Assembly: GCF_004745485.1 (NCBI RefSeq)
Contig: NZ_RHFG01000005.1
Coordinates: 62,001 to 126,000 of the forward strand
Origin: Brevibacterium sp. S22
Lineage (GTDB): Bacteria > Actinomycetota > Actinomycetes > Actinomycetales > Brevibacteriaceae
Length of the DNA stretch: 64,000 nucleotides
Reading direction: 5' to 3'
A program made the position numbers and the translations under genes. Under the pieces are notes generated by a model, which ran no database searches, was not told where the DNA came from, and saw nothing but the letters and a program-made list of their open reading frames with translations. This document shows positions 17,070 to 25,954 of the stretch, piece by piece. Each line of letters opens with the position of its first letter. Within the stretch, counting starts at the first letter, position 1.

Positions 17070-17402
17070 TCAGCGGCTTCCGGCAGAACCAGTGCCCTCG
17101 TCGTCCCCATGCTCGGCTCCGCGACCGTCTGCTCCGCGATTCGTGTCGTCGCGGTCTTTGTCACCGGGCTGATTCGCTCCGCCGGTCTGACCACGGTAAT
17201 TGCCGATGGCGTCATCGGCCGCATCCCGGGCCTTCTTGATCTTCTCGGAGTGCTTGCCACCGGTCAGGGAGTCGGCGACACCTGCGGCCTTGTCGAGGAC
17301 CGAGTCAGTGACCTCCTCGGCCTTGTCCGAATTGAGCTTGTCCTTGACCTTGGGATCCTTGGCGAGGTTCTTGGCCTTGTCGAGGAATCTGTCGAATGCC
17401 AT
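17070..17402 (-). CDS. MT0933/Rv0909-type antitoxin-like protein
   Basis: A 110-residue helical, highly charged protein. Its first 68 residues (MAFDRFLDKAKNLAKDP, KVKDKLNSDKAEEVTDSVLD, KHSEKIKKARDAADDAIGNY) match the MT0933 antitoxin family, whose Mycobacterium member Rv0909 is listed as the partner of toxin Rv0910. The tail (70-110) is Gly/Asp-rich and disordered. No SRPBCC toxin gene is adjacent, so the toxin-antitoxin role is uncertain and it may be a stress-induced general protein. AAGGA lies upstream of the ATG at 17402. Confidence 0.75.
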   Translation of the reverse strand: MAFDRFLDKAKNLAKDPKVKDKLNSDKAEEVTDSVLDKAAGVADSLTGGKHSEKIKKARDAADDAIGNYRGQTGGANQPGDKDRDDTNRGADGRGAEHGDDEGTGSAGSR

Positions 17403-17531
17403 GGCACGGTCCTTCTCAGTTGGTCGAATGCTCTGTCGATGCTGATCGTGGGGATGGACTTGGACGGTTCGAATCCTAGTGCGGCAGTCTGTGACGGGAC
17501 TGGCAATCGACAGCGCTCGCCACCGACCCCT

Positions 17532-18797
17532 TCAGGACTGAGACTTGCGACGGTGGTGGGCGTTCCGGACGATGAGGATGAGCGCGGCGAGCACGGCGGA
17601 GATCAGCGAGGCACTGAGAACGGCGACCTTCGCAACATCGTGCTCGACGGAACCGGCTGTGAAGCTGAGTTCGGCGACGAGGAGTGAGACGGTGAAGCCG
17701 ATGCCGGCGAGCAGTCCGATGCCGGTGAGGTCGGCCCAGCGCAGGCTGGGATCCAGACCTGCGGTGAACCGGGTGACCAACCACGTGGAGGCGAGGATGC
17801 CCACCGGTTTGCCCACGATCAGCGCCATCATGATCCCGTAGGTCAGGGGATGGGTGAACGCGGCGGCCAGTCCGTGAGGTCCTCCGATATCGACGCCGGC
17901 GGCGAAGAAGGCGAAGACCGGGACGGCGAAGCCGGCAGACAGCGGTCGCATACGGTGCTCGAGCGCCTCGGCGAGGTCGACATCGGCCGTGCGGTTCGAA
18001 TAGCGGCCGACCATTGCGGGGATCGTGAAGCCCAGCAGCACTCCGGCGATGGTCGCATGGACACCGGAGGCGTGCATGAGTGCCCAGGCGGTGAGCCCGA
18101 GGGGGAGGAGGACGACCCATGCTGCCCACGCACGGTCGACGAAGAAGCGACGGAAGCGGCTCGCGATGAGCCCGTAGACGATGATGACACCCAGTGCCGC
18201 GGCGAGGGGGAGAACGGCGATCGTCTCGGTGTAGAAGATCGCGATGATGGCGATCGCCAGCAGGTCGTCGACCGCTGCCAGGGTGAGGAGGAAGAGGCGC
18301 AGCGCCTTCGGCAGGTGAGAGCCGACGATGGCGAGGACGGCGACGGCGAAGGCGATGTCCGTCGCGGTGGGGATGGCCCATCCGCGCAGCAGCTCCGGGC
18401 GGATGAGCAGAAAGCTCGCGCAGGTGAGCGCGGGGACGAGGACTCCGCCGACCGCCGCGGTGATCGGGACGGCGGCAGTGCGGAGTCGACGCAGGTCACC
18501 TCGGGTGAACTCCGCCTTGAGCTCGACGCCGACGAGGAAGAAGAAGATCGCGAGCAGCCCGTCTGAGGCCCATTGGCCGATGCTCAGCCTCAGGTGCCAG
18601 GGTTCATAGCCGACTTCGACGTCACGGATCGCGAAGTACCCGGGCGAAGCCGGAGAGTTCGCCCAGATCAGGGCGGCAGCGGCGGCAATGAGGAGAAGAG
18701 CGCCGCCGACGGTGTCGCGGCGGAGCACAGCCAGAAGTCGCTGACCCGCATCGATCAGTGAGGCCGGCCGTGAAGTGGTCGCAGAAGTGGTCGTCAC
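17532..18797 (-). CDS. nhaA: Na+/H+ antiporter NhaA
   Basis: An inner-membrane antiporter exporting sodium for protons, important in salt and alkaline stress. The 421-residue product has about 12 hydrophobic segments. NhaA landmarks are present: [54 protein letters not shown] and the paired aspartates in [15 protein letters not shown] 18797 gives the usual NhaA N-terminus (short Thr/Ser-rich lead). The open frame extends upstream to 19061, but that part reads like a different protein. Confidence 0.92.
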   Translation of the reverse strand: MTTTSATTSRPASLIDAGQRLLAVLRRDTVGGALLLIAAAAALIWANSPASPGYFAIRDVEVGYEPWHLRLSIGQWASDGLLAIFFFLVGVELKAEFTRGDLRRLRTAAVPITAAVGGVLVPALTCASFLLIRPELLRGWAIPTATDIAFAVAVLAIVGSHLPKALRLFLLTLAAVDDLLAIAIIAIFYTETIAVLPLAAALGVIIVYGLIASRFRRFFVDRAWAAWVVLLPLGLTAWALMHASGVHATIAGVLLGFTIPAMVGRYSNRTADVDLAEALEHRMRPLSAGFAVPVFAFFAAGVDIGGPHGLAAAFTHPLTYGIMMALIVGKPVGILASTWLVTRFTAGLDPSLRWADLTGIGLLAGIGFTVSLLVAELSFTAGSVEHDVAKVAVLSASLISAVLAALILIVRNAHHRRKSQS

Positions 18798-18927
18798 AGT
18801 GATTCCGTTCGTATCGGAGGAGAAGGGAATCCGACCCGAAGGAGCAGCTGTGCTGACTGAACTCAGTTCGTCGACGCTGAGCGTCCGTGCGACGTCGCCG
18901 GCACGGACGATGAGGACTGTGGGAGTG

Positions 18928-19080
18928 TCACACCAGGGGTCGGAGCGGAAGATCTCCGCGCGCGAACGGCTGCGTGCCCGACTGCATCTCGCCCCACGAC
19001 GTGATGTAGCCGTTGGTGCCCGGGTGCGGAAGAACCCACACTTTCGGGCGGAAGGCGGCATCGGGGGCTGAGTGTGACAT
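18928..19080 (-). CDS. Small ORF of unknown function, probably frameshifted
   Basis: ATG 19080 opens a 50-residue frame ([20 protein letters not shown], then [20 protein letters not shown]) ending at 18928. TAGACT lies 7 nt before the ATG, a leaderless-type promoter seen at other genes. At an 8-bp CG repeat (18957-18964) a two-base change would switch into a second frame that also looks coding ([35 protein letters not shown]) and stays open into nhaA. Either the 50-residue protein is complete or a repeat slip broke a longer gene. I do not recognise the family. Confidence 0.45.
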   Translation of the reverse strand: MSHSAPDAAFRPKVWVLPHPGTNGYITSWGEMQSGTQPFARGDLPLRPLV

Positions 19081-19126
19081 CGCGGACAGTCTACCCCAGC
19101 CCGCCGGAGAGCCGGGCATGCAGAGT

Positions 19127-20641
19127 CTAGGTATACGCGTTCATTCCGGTGATCTCCACGCTTGTGCCCAGCGTCTCGTACTTCGTCACGATCGCATCGA
19201 GGGCAGCCACGGTCGAGGCGTCCCAGACATGCGATTGCGTCATATCGATGACGACCCGACGGGGATCGTGGGTGTAGTGGAACTGAGTGGTCAGGTCATT
19301 CGAGGACGCGAAGAAGAGCTCGCCGCGGACGACATAGCGGGCGACCGCCTCGGTGCCGGTGGAATCATCGTCATCCTGGTCTGCCTCGGGCGCGGTGAGC
19401 GTGCGTTCGACGGTGACGAAGTGGGCGACCCGCCGCACGAAGAGCACACTGGCCACGAACACTCCGACGACGACGCCGATGGCGAGGTTGCCGGTGGCGA
19501 CGACGACCGCGACGGTGGCGATCATGACGAAGGTCTCGGACTTCGGCAGCGTCCGCAGCGTCGAAGGTCGGATCGAATGCCAGTCGAAGGTGTCGACGCA
19601 GACCATCATCATGATCGCCGCGAGCGCGACCATGGGGATCATGCCCACGATGTCGCCGAGCACGACGACGAGGATGAGCAGGAACGCTCCGGCCATGAAC
19701 GTCGAGATCCGGGTCCGGGCGCCCGAGGCGCGGACGTTGATCATCGTCTGCCCGATCATTGCGCAGCCGCCCATCCCGCCGAAGAGTCCGGAGATCATGT
19801 TCGCGGCCCCCTGTCCCCAGGATTCGCGGGTCTTGTTCGAGTGCGTGTCGGTGATCTCGTCGACGAGTTTGGCCGTCATGAGCGATTCCATCAGGCCGAC
19901 CAGCGCCATGGCCAAGGAATACGGCGCGATCGTTGAGAAGGTCTGCCAGGTCAGCGGGATATTCGGAATGAAGAGCTCGGGCAGGCTGCGCGGCAGTTCG
20001 CCCTGGTCGCTGACGGTGGGGACGTCGATGGCGAAGACGACGGCGATGCCGGTGATGAGCACGATCGTGACCAGCGGCGCCGGCACGACCTTCGTCAGCT
20101 TCGGGATGAACACGAGCACGACGATGCCGATGGCCAGAAGCGGGTAGACCATCCACGGCACCCCGAGGACATGCGGAACCTGGGCTGCGAAGACGAGGAT
20201 CGACAGGGCGTTGACGAAGCCGACCATGACGCTGCGGGGAATGAAGCGCATGAGCTTCGCGACCCCGGCCACGGCCAGCAGGATCTGGAACACACCGGCG
20301 AGCATGACGGTGGCGATGAACATGTCCATCCCGTGCTCGCGGGCGACCGGTGCGATGACGAGTGCCACGGCCCCGGTCGCCGCTGAGATCATCGCGGGAC
20401 GTCCGCCGAGGAAGGCGATGGAGACCGCCATGACGAAGGCGGAGAACAGGCCGACCTTCGGATCGACTCCGGCGATGATCGAGAACGCAATCGCCTCAGG
20501 GATGAGGGCCAGGCCCACGACGAGGCCGGCCAGGACCTCACGGGTGAGCAGCCTCGGTGAGGTCAGCGCGGTGAACACGGTGGGATCGGGGCGGTAGCGC
20601 CTGGAATCGTCGGCGGTTTCGGCAGGAACAGGAGTCGTCAC
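19127..20641 (-). CDS. SulP family anion transporter with STAS domain
   Basis: A 504-residue inner-membrane transporter for sulfate, bicarbonate or organic anions. [21 protein letters not shown] (TM1-2, split here as [16 protein letters not shown]) and the loop [21 protein letters not shown] region are SulP signatures, with about 12 helices up to residue 400. A C-terminal STAS domain follows ([20 protein letters not shown]). The GTG at 20641 has TAGTGT 7 nt upstream, a leaderless-type arrangement; a longer frame to 20680 is not needed. It is the first of two SulP genes in the window, so the substrates probably differ. Confidence 0.88.
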   Translation of the reverse strand: MTTPVPAETADDSRRYRPDPTVFTALTSPRLLTREVLAGLVVGLALIPEAIAFSIIAGVDPKVGLFSAFVMAVSIAFLGGRPAMISAATGAVALVIAPVAREHGMDMFIATVMLAGVFQILLAVAGVAKLMRFIPRSVMVGFVNALSILVFAAQVPHVLGVPWMVYPLLAIGIVVLVFIPKLTKVVPAPLVTIVLITGIAVVFAIDVPTVSDQGELPRSLPELFIPNIPLTWQTFSTIAPYSLAMALVGLMESLMTAKLVDEITDTHSNKTRESWGQGAANMISGLFGGMGGCAMIGQTMINVRASGARTRISTFMAGAFLLILVVVLGDIVGMIPMVALAAIMMMVCVDTFDWHSIRPSTLRTLPKSETFVMIATVAVVVATGNLAIGVVVGVFVASVLFVRRVAHFVTVERTLTAPEADQDDDDSTGTEAVARYVVRGELFFASSNDLTTQFHYTHDPRRVVIDMTQSHVWDASTVAALDAIVTKYETLGTSVEITGMNAYT

Positions 20642-20702
20642 GTCGGGAACACTACCCGATCGCCGAGGCGGCCCGAGCATGGCCGTCTGCGCGTCCGGCC
20701 GG

Positions 20703-21437
20703 TCACGGCAGGCTCACGTCGGATCCGTGGAGGCGGACCTGCAGCCCCGCCTCGGTGGCGGTGATGTCGGTGAGTTCGAGACCCGCGGGCAGGAAGTCGA
20801 GATCGATGACGATATCGGAGATCGCCGAGGTCAGGAAGGCCGGCAGGCGGTCGAGGGAGATCTCCGTCGTACCCAGTTTCAGCGTCGTCGCATCGACCAC
20901 GGCCCGACGGCCGTCGGCCTTCGGGTCGATGCCGACGAGCAGATCCTGACCGAGCATCGATCCCTTGAGGAAGAGCTCACCGTCGACTGTGGTGAATGAC
21001 ATCCCCTCCGGCAGATCCGCATGCTCGGCGGCGAGTTCGTCGAGAGTCGAGTGGGGGAGGACCGCAGTGCCGTCGACGGTGCCGATCGGCTTCGACCCGC
21101 TGGTCGGCACGTCATAGAGCTTCGCATCGACATCGGTGAAGTCGACTCCCTCATAGCTCGCTTCGGCGGCGGTGACATGCACCGAGTTCAGTTCCCCGGA
21201 GGCCAGCTGCGTGAGGACGGGGAAGCCTTCGACGGAGACCTCGGCCTCACCGTAGTCGGCAAGCCCGTCGGCGATGCGCTGCTCCGTGGTGTAGTCGACG
21301 ATGCGGTCGGCCGCGATCACCCCGATGATGAGCGTGAGGACGATGACGACCGCGGAGACGATGACCGTCGTCCGACGGCTGCGACGTCGTGGCCGGTCAT
21401 CCGGCCGCGGATACTGAAGGGTCTGGGCCGTGGTCAT
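20703..21437 (-). CDS. LmeA-like (DUF2993) phospholipid-binding envelope protein
   Basis: A 244-residue protein with a cytoplasmic Arg-rich start (RPDDRPRRRSRRTTV), one membrane helix (about 25-47, VIVSAVVIVLTLIIGVIAA) and an extracytoplasmic DUF2993 domain. In mycobacteria the family member LmeA binds phosphoinositides and supports lipomannan synthesis. TVDGELFLKGS and DLDFLPAGLELTDITATEAG are the family-like strands. I place the start at ATG 21437; ATG 21446 is also possible. It lies downstream of the lut operon on the same strand but is separated from it and probably independent. Confidence 0.82.
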   Translation of the reverse strand: MTTAQTLQYPRPDDRPRRRSRRTTVIVSAVVIVLTLIIGVIAADRIVDYTTEQRIADGLADYGEAEVSVEGFPVLTQLASGELNSVHVTAAEASYEGVDFTDVDAKLYDVPTSGSKPIGTVDGTAVLPHSTLDELAAEHADLPEGMSFTTVDGELFLKGSMLGQDLLVGIDPKADGRRAVVDATTLKLGTTEISLDRLPAFLTSAISDIVIDLDFLPAGLELTDITATEAGLQVRLHGSDVSLP

Positions 21438-21510
21438 GGGCTCCATTGTTCCGCACTCGCCGATCCGTTCGCACACGGAGGTCCGGCAGAGCCGACAGCT
21501 CCCGGTCTGT

Positions 21511-22236
21511 TCAGGCCTCGAGGATGATGACGTCGAGGGTGCGCGGACCATGCACACCTTCGACCCGGCTGAGTTCGATATCGCTCGTGGCCGAGGGCCC
21601 GGAGATGAACGTCAGCGGCGCGTGCGCGTCGAGTCGGGCGATCCCCTCGGGGACGATGTCGACGATGTCGCCCGTCCGGACGATGCACACGTGATGGTCG
21701 GGCACGAGCGTGATCGCCCGCCGCCCGGATGTGGAGGATCCGTCGAGGACGATCGTCCCGGTCTGTGCGATCGCCACCGCCGAGGCGGTCACCACCGCCC
21801 CCTGAGCATCGAGCTCGTCGACACTGAGTTCCTCACCCGGAGAGTCGACCCGCACATCACCGGAGAACCCGGCCAGCCAGGTCTCGTCGAGACCGCGGGG
21901 CACGACGACCGAGGAATGGTCGCCGATGAGTTCGGCGATCGTCTCCCCGGGATCGCCTGAGGCGCGGTGGACGTTGGCCTTGTAGTCGACGAGGCGGTCG
22001 ATGAGCAGGTCGACGAGGTCCTCACCCGTGTGCGCACCCTCATGGTGGTAGCCGGAGTCGGCTGCGGTGGCCTCGGTGGCTGCGGGACCGTCCGTCGTAT
22101 CGACGTCATCCGCGTTCGCCGGGGCGGCAGACGCCGACGTCGTCCTCACAGTCGAGGACACGTACTCTCCGCCGCCGCGGCGACCGAGTGCCTCATTGAT
22201 GCGGGCGAGGATCTCCTCGCGGGCGGTGTCGGTCAT
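21511..22236 (-). CDS. lutC: L-lactate utilisation protein LutC (YkgG family)
   Basis: Third component of the LutABC iron-sulfur complex that oxidises L-lactate to pyruvate. The 241-residue protein has the LUD fold at about 70-241 (VVVPRGLDETWLAGF, GAVVTASAVAIAQTGTIVLD, TLVPDHHVCIVRTGDIVD, FISGPSATSDIEL). An Ala/Thr-rich insert at about 25-65 looks disordered. The start overlaps the lutB stop by 4 bp. Gene order lutA-lutB-lutC is canonical. Confidence 0.94.
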   Translation of the reverse strand: MTDTAREEILARINEALGRRGGGEYVSSTVRTTSASAAPANADDVDTTDGPAATEATAADSGYHHEGAHTGEDLVDLLIDRLVDYKANVHRASGDPGETIAELIGDHSSVVVPRGLDETWLAGFSGDVRVDSPGEELSVDELDAQGAVVTASAVAIAQTGTIVLDGSSTSGRRAITLVPDHHVCIVRTGDIVDIVPEGIARLDAHAPLTFISGPSATSDIELSRVEGVHGPRTLDVIILEA

Positions 22237-23759
22237 CGCTGTCCCTTCTCGTCGCTGCCGTCAGCTTCCTCTTCGGCCCACAGCTGCCGGAAGCTCTTCT
22301 CCGGCAGGGCTGGGATGTCACGGCTCGACGTCCAGGCGCCGGCGATTCCGGGCAGGTCGTTGATCTGCTCACCGCCGGTGACCTTGTGCGCCAACGGCAG
22401 GCCCTTCTCCGCAGCAGTCATCCGCTTCCCGTCGCTCATCATCCACGATGCACCGGTGAGGGCGGCATCGAGCTGGGAGGACACGGGGGAGTGGTTGGCC
22501 TTGACGTCTTCGCCCCGCAGGTGGACGAGGATCTCCGGGATGTTGATCTTCACGGGACACACGTCGTAGCAGGCCCCGCACAGACTGGAGGCATAGGGCA
22601 GCGAACCGTTCGCCTCGTCCTCGACTCCGGTGAGCAGCGGGGAGAGGATTGCACCGATCGGTCCCGGGTAGGTCGAGCCGTAGGCGTGACCGCCGGTGCG
22701 TTCGTAGACGGGGCACACGTTCATGCACGCCGAGCAGCGGATGCAGTTGAGCGCGGTGCGGCCATGCTCGTCGGCCAGTGCTCGGGTGCGGCCGTTGTCG
22801 AGGAGGACGAGGTGGACGTTCTGTGGTCCGTCACCCTCGAACTTGCCGGTCCAGAACGAGGTGTACGGGTTCATCCGCTCACCGGTCGACGATCGCGGCA
22901 GCAGCTGCAGGAAGACCTCGAGGTCGGCGAAGCGGGGCAGCAGCTTCTCGATGCCCATCACGGTGATGAGAGTCTCCGGCAGGGTCAGGCACATGCGCCC
23001 GTTGCCCTCGGATTCGACGACGCCGAGGGTGCCGGTCTCGGCGATGCCGAAGTTCGCTCCGGAGATCGCGACCTTCGTGGTGAGGAATTTGTGGCGCAGA
23101 TGTTTCCGGGCCGCCTCGGCGAGGACAGCCGGTTCGTTCGTCAGCTGCCCGGCATCGGGCATCTTGTCCATGAAGATCTCACGGATCTCATCCCGGTTGC
23201 GGTGGATGGCGGGAACGAGGATATGGCTGGGCTTGTCGTCGCCGAGCTGGACGATGAGTTCGGCCAGATCCGTCTCGAACGCATCGATGCCTTCGGCCTC
23301 GAGGTGTTCGTTGAGCCCGATCTCCTGGGTGGCCATCGACTTGACCTTGATGACCTCGCGGCGGCCGGACTCGAGGACCGGGGCATTGTCTTCGACGAGT
23401 TCGGTGACGATGGCATTGGCCTCATCGGCGTCCCTGGCCCAGTGGATGATGCCGCCGGCGGCGGTGAACGCGGCCTCGAACTGCGCGAGGTATTCGGGCA
23501 GGTTCTCCATCACTTCGTTCTTCGTGGCCTCACCGGCGTCGCGGAGTCGCTCCCAGTCGTCGAGCTCGGAGACGACCTCGGCGCGCTTCGACCGGATCGT
23601 CGAGGTCGCATGGCCGATGTTGTTGCGGAGCTGCTGGTTCGACAGATGCTGCTGCGAGGCCTCGGGGAAGGCTTCGGCTTCGACGATATTGCCCTGCCCG
23701 CCGGGCAGATCGCTGTGCGCGTGCTTCGAACGCAGCAGCGGCATTCCCAGAAACGTCAT
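22233..23759 (-). CDS. lutB: L-lactate utilisation iron-sulfur protein LutB
   Basis: A 508-residue cytoplasmic protein with an N-terminal LUD domain (about 60-300, TLPETLITVMGIEKLLPRF) and two 4Fe-4S clusters. CIRCSACMNVCPVYERTGG and LCGACYDVCPVKINIP (about 345-435) provide the cysteines. It acts with LutA and LutC in electron transfer from lactate. Both ends overlap neighbours by 4 bp, so the three proteins should be made in step. Length agrees with the family. Confidence 0.95.
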   Translation of the reverse strand: MTFLGMPLLRSKHAHSDLPGGQGNIVEAEAFPEASQQHLSNQQLRNNIGHATSTIRSKRAEVVSELDDWERLRDAGEATKNEVMENLPEYLAQFEAAFTAAGGIIHWARDADEANAIVTELVEDNAPVLESGRREVIKVKSMATQEIGLNEHLEAEGIDAFETDLAELIVQLGDDKPSHILVPAIHRNRDEIREIFMDKMPDAGQLTNEPAVLAEAARKHLRHKFLTTKVAISGANFGIAETGTLGVVESEGNGRMCLTLPETLITVMGIEKLLPRFADLEVFLQLLPRSSTGERMNPYTSFWTGKFEGDGPQNVHLVLLDNGRTRALADEHGRTALNCIRCSACMNVCPVYERTGGHAYGSTYPGPIGAILSPLLTGVEDEANGSLPYASSLCGACYDVCPVKINIPEILVHLRGEDVKANHSPVSSQLDAALTGASWMMSDGKRMTAAEKGLPLAHKVTGGEQINDLPGIAGAWTSSRDIPALPEKSFRQLWAEEEADGSDEKGQR

Positions 23760-24751
23760 CGCAGACTCCCTCCGCTCACTTCGGCTCCTTCGCTGGGCAC
23801 CCGCAGCGGGTCCTCCTTCGTCGAGGCGAGGATCCGGGCCAAGTGGACCGCGGCCTGACCGACGCGGAAGCCGGCCTGGGCGCTGCTCGGTTCGGCCGGG
23901 GCGGTGCCTGCCTCACCCGGGGTGAGATGGTCGTCGTCGACGGCCCCGACGACGGTCGTCAGCGTCTCTGTCGTCCGGCCCCGGTCATCGGTCGAGCTCG
24001 TCTCCTTGACGTGCACGGCCGTGACATCGGGAGTTCCCCCGAAGCCGCCGGTGCGTTCGAACCGGGACATTCCGCCGCCGATGTGCAGCAGACAGGAGGC
24101 GTCGCCGCCGGTGCAGACATCGGCTTCGGTGGCTTGGACGGTGCGGACTTTGTCGGCGAGCATCGCCGAGGAGACCTCCGGGTTCTTCACGGAGAAGGTG
24201 CCGCCGAATCCGCAGCAGGCATCGGCCAGCGGCAGTTCGACGAAATCGATGCCCTCGACGGACCTGACGAGCGAGGACTGCCGGTCACCGAGGTGGAGCA
24301 GCCGCATTCCATGACAGGACGGGTGATAGGTCACCCGGTGCGGGAAGTACGAGCCCAGGTCGGCAGCGGCATCCGTGACGCCCTCGACGTCGGTGAGGAA
24401 TTGGGTGAGCTCATAGGTGCGGTCGGCCACCTCGGCGGCCTCAGAGGCCAGACCGTCGTTGCCCATCCTGCGCGCGACCATCGGCTGCTGATGGCTCAGG
24501 GAGGCCACGCATGAGGCGGAGGGAGCCACCGCGGCGTCCCATTCGGTGCTGGTGAAGGCACGGACATGGTTGGCGATGACGGGTTCGGCCTGCGCGAATT
24601 TGCCGGAGTTGATGTGCATCTGCCCGCAGCAGGACTGGCCCTCGGGAAAGATCACCTCATGGCCGAGGCGGCGGAGTACTCTCACGGTTGCCTGAGCAAC
24701 TTCGGGGTACATCGCATCGACAATGCAGGTGGCGAACAGTGCGATCCTCAT
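23756..24751 (-). CDS. lutA: L-lactate utilisation protein LutA (CCG-type oxidoreductase)
   Basis: A 331-residue protein with two CCG domains of the GlpC/HdrB type: SCCGQMHINSGKFAQAEP (about 40) and ADACCGFGGTFSVK (about 170), plus YHPSCHGMRLL. These bind non-cubane clusters in heterodisulfide-reductase relatives. The ATG at 24751 has GGAGG 4 nt upstream and starts with RIALFATCIVDAMYPEV. The last 90 residues are Ala/Thr/Glu-rich and longer than in B. subtilis LutA (about 240 residues). No lactate permease or LutR-type GntR regulator is adjacent. Confidence 0.93.
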   Translation of the reverse strand: MRIALFATCIVDAMYPEVAQATVRVLRRLGHEVIFPEGQSCCGQMHINSGKFAQAEPVIANHVRAFTSTEWDAAVAPSASCVASLSHQQPMVARRMGNDGLASEAAEVADRTYELTQFLTDVEGVTDAAADLGSYFPHRVTYHPSCHGMRLLHLGDRQSSLVRSVEGIDFVELPLADACCGFGGTFSVKNPEVSSAMLADKVRTVQATEADVCTGGDASCLLHIGGGMSRFERTGGFGGTPDVTAVHVKETSSTDDRGRTTETLTTVVGAVDDDHLTPGEAGTAPAEPSSAQAGFRVGQAAVHLARILASTKEDPLRVPSEGAEVSGGSLR

Positions 24752-24946
24752 CTGACCTCCAAGCCGGACGCTGTGGGCGGGATCGCTGGCCGACCGGGAC
24801 GATGCCGAGGGCACAAACGGTCCGTGTCTTTCCTTGCCCAGACGGTAGCACCGGGGGTCGGGCCTGCAAATGCGGACGACCGAACGGGCGCGCCGATCGG
24901 CGAATCGACGCGGAAGACCAGTCGCCTCGGGGGAGGGCAGAGCGAT

Positions 24947-24975
24947 TTAGGTCCTAAGTCACTGCGCTAAGTCAC
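24947..24975. promoter_or_regulatory. Palindrome and direct repeats between lutA and a divergent gene
   Basis: TTAGGTCCTAA (24947-24957) is an 11-bp palindrome. CTAAGTCAC occurs at 24954-24962 and again at 24967-24975, a 13-bp period. Placed between two divergent starts, this looks like a binding site, perhaps for the lactate regulator. Confidence 0.4.
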
Positions 24976-25014
24976 GGCACGCTGTGGCGCATTTACCTGG
25001 GACGGGACCGCCCA

Positions 25015-25020
25015 TAGGAT
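25015..25020 (+). promoter_or_regulatory. -10 element for a leaderless transcript
   Basis: TAGGAT lies exactly 6 nt before ATG 25027, and no ribosome-binding sequence lies between. Confidence 0.5.
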
Positions 25021-25026
25021 GACGAT

Positions 25027-25947
25027 ATGGATTCCCAGCGCACACAGAACATCAGAACGGTCTCGGCCCGCATCAACTCCTTCCACTCGTCGATCTACTT
25101 CTCACAGACGGTCGGCGCCGAATATGCCGCGCACGGACTCGAGCCGGGTGTCGAGGGCAATATGGCCGCGCGATCTGCTCCGTTGGGGAGGGTGAATCCC
25201 GGAGTCGTCAGCGCCGCATACTACAACTACTCCCCGGATTTCGTCGCCGATATGCTGCCCCGTCTGTGGGAGACGGTGTCCCCGGAGCAGATGGTCCAGG
25301 CCCGCTTCGACGCCGTGAGCGCGTACATGTCCGAACTCTTCGGCGACCGTGACGACATCGCCCTGCTCACCGAGGCCGCCACCCAGATCACGGAGACGCT
25401 GGCGCCCGTGCTCGCCGCCATGGACTTCTCCGGACGCACCCTGGCTGCGGCCACCGCCGATGTCATCGGCGGCCACCAGGCGAACACCGCGTTCGAGAGG
25501 ATGTGGGACGTGGCGACCGTGGCCCGCGAATTCCGCGGAGACGGCCATGTCGCCTCGCTCGTCACCGCCGGCGTGCCCGGAATCGACGCCCTGATGCTCG
25601 ACGTCGCGACCGGCGCCGGGTTCCGTCCGCGAGCGGCGCAGAAGACCCGCGGCTTCACCGACGAGGAATGGCAGACCGCGCAGACCAGGCTCGCCGAGGC
25701 GGGGCTGATCACCGTGGACAAGGACGACCGCGGATTCGACCTTCCCACCATCACCGAGGCGGGACGTGACCTGAAGGAACAGGTCGAAGTCCTCACCGAC
25801 GGCACTGTCGCAGCCGCGTGGTCGGTCCTCGACGACGAGACGATCGAATCGCTTCGCTCACCGAGCCGTGACCTGCTGCGTGTCATCGCGAAGTCCGGTG
25901 CCTTCCCCTCGACCATCTTCGCTCGTCCCGAGAAGAAGGCCGGCTGA
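25027..25947 (+). CDS. SCO6745 family protein (helix-turn-helix-like)
   Basis: A 306-residue cytoplasmic protein of the actinobacterial SCO6745 family. It starts with a helical region (RINSFHSSIYFSQTVGAEY), carries GVVSAAYYNYSPDFVADMLP and FERMWDVATVAREFRGDGHVA-like stretches, and has a winged-helix-like segment at about 205-250 (FTDEEWQTAQTRLAEAGLIT, FDLPTITEAGRDLKE). Function is unknown. Divergence from lutABC allows a regulatory link but does not prove one. Confidence 0.78.
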   Translation: MDSQRTQNIRTVSARINSFHSSIYFSQTVGAEYAAHGLEPGVEGNMAARSAPLGRVNPGVVSAAYYNYSPDFVADMLPRLWETVSPEQMVQARFDAVSAYMSELFGDRDDIALLTEAATQITETLAPVLAAMDFSGRTLAAATADVIGGHQANTAFERMWDVATVAREFRGDGHVASLVTAGVPGIDALMLDVATGAGFRPRAAQKTRGFTDEEWQTAQTRLAEAGLITVDKDDRGFDLPTITEAGRDLKEQVEVLTDGTVAAAWSVLDDETIESLRSPSRDLLRVIAKSGAFPSTIFARPEKKAG

Positions 25948-25954
25948 GCCGCGA

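Noticed and set aside
17070-17402. A toxin-antitoxin pair
   Set aside because: Only the MT0933-type antitoxin-like gene is present; neither neighbour resembles its SRPBCC toxin partner.
18798-19061. The nhaA start extended to 19061
   Set aside because: The extra residues have no place in NhaA proteins, and GTG 18797 gives the normal N-terminus. The extension is better explained by a separate, broken small gene.
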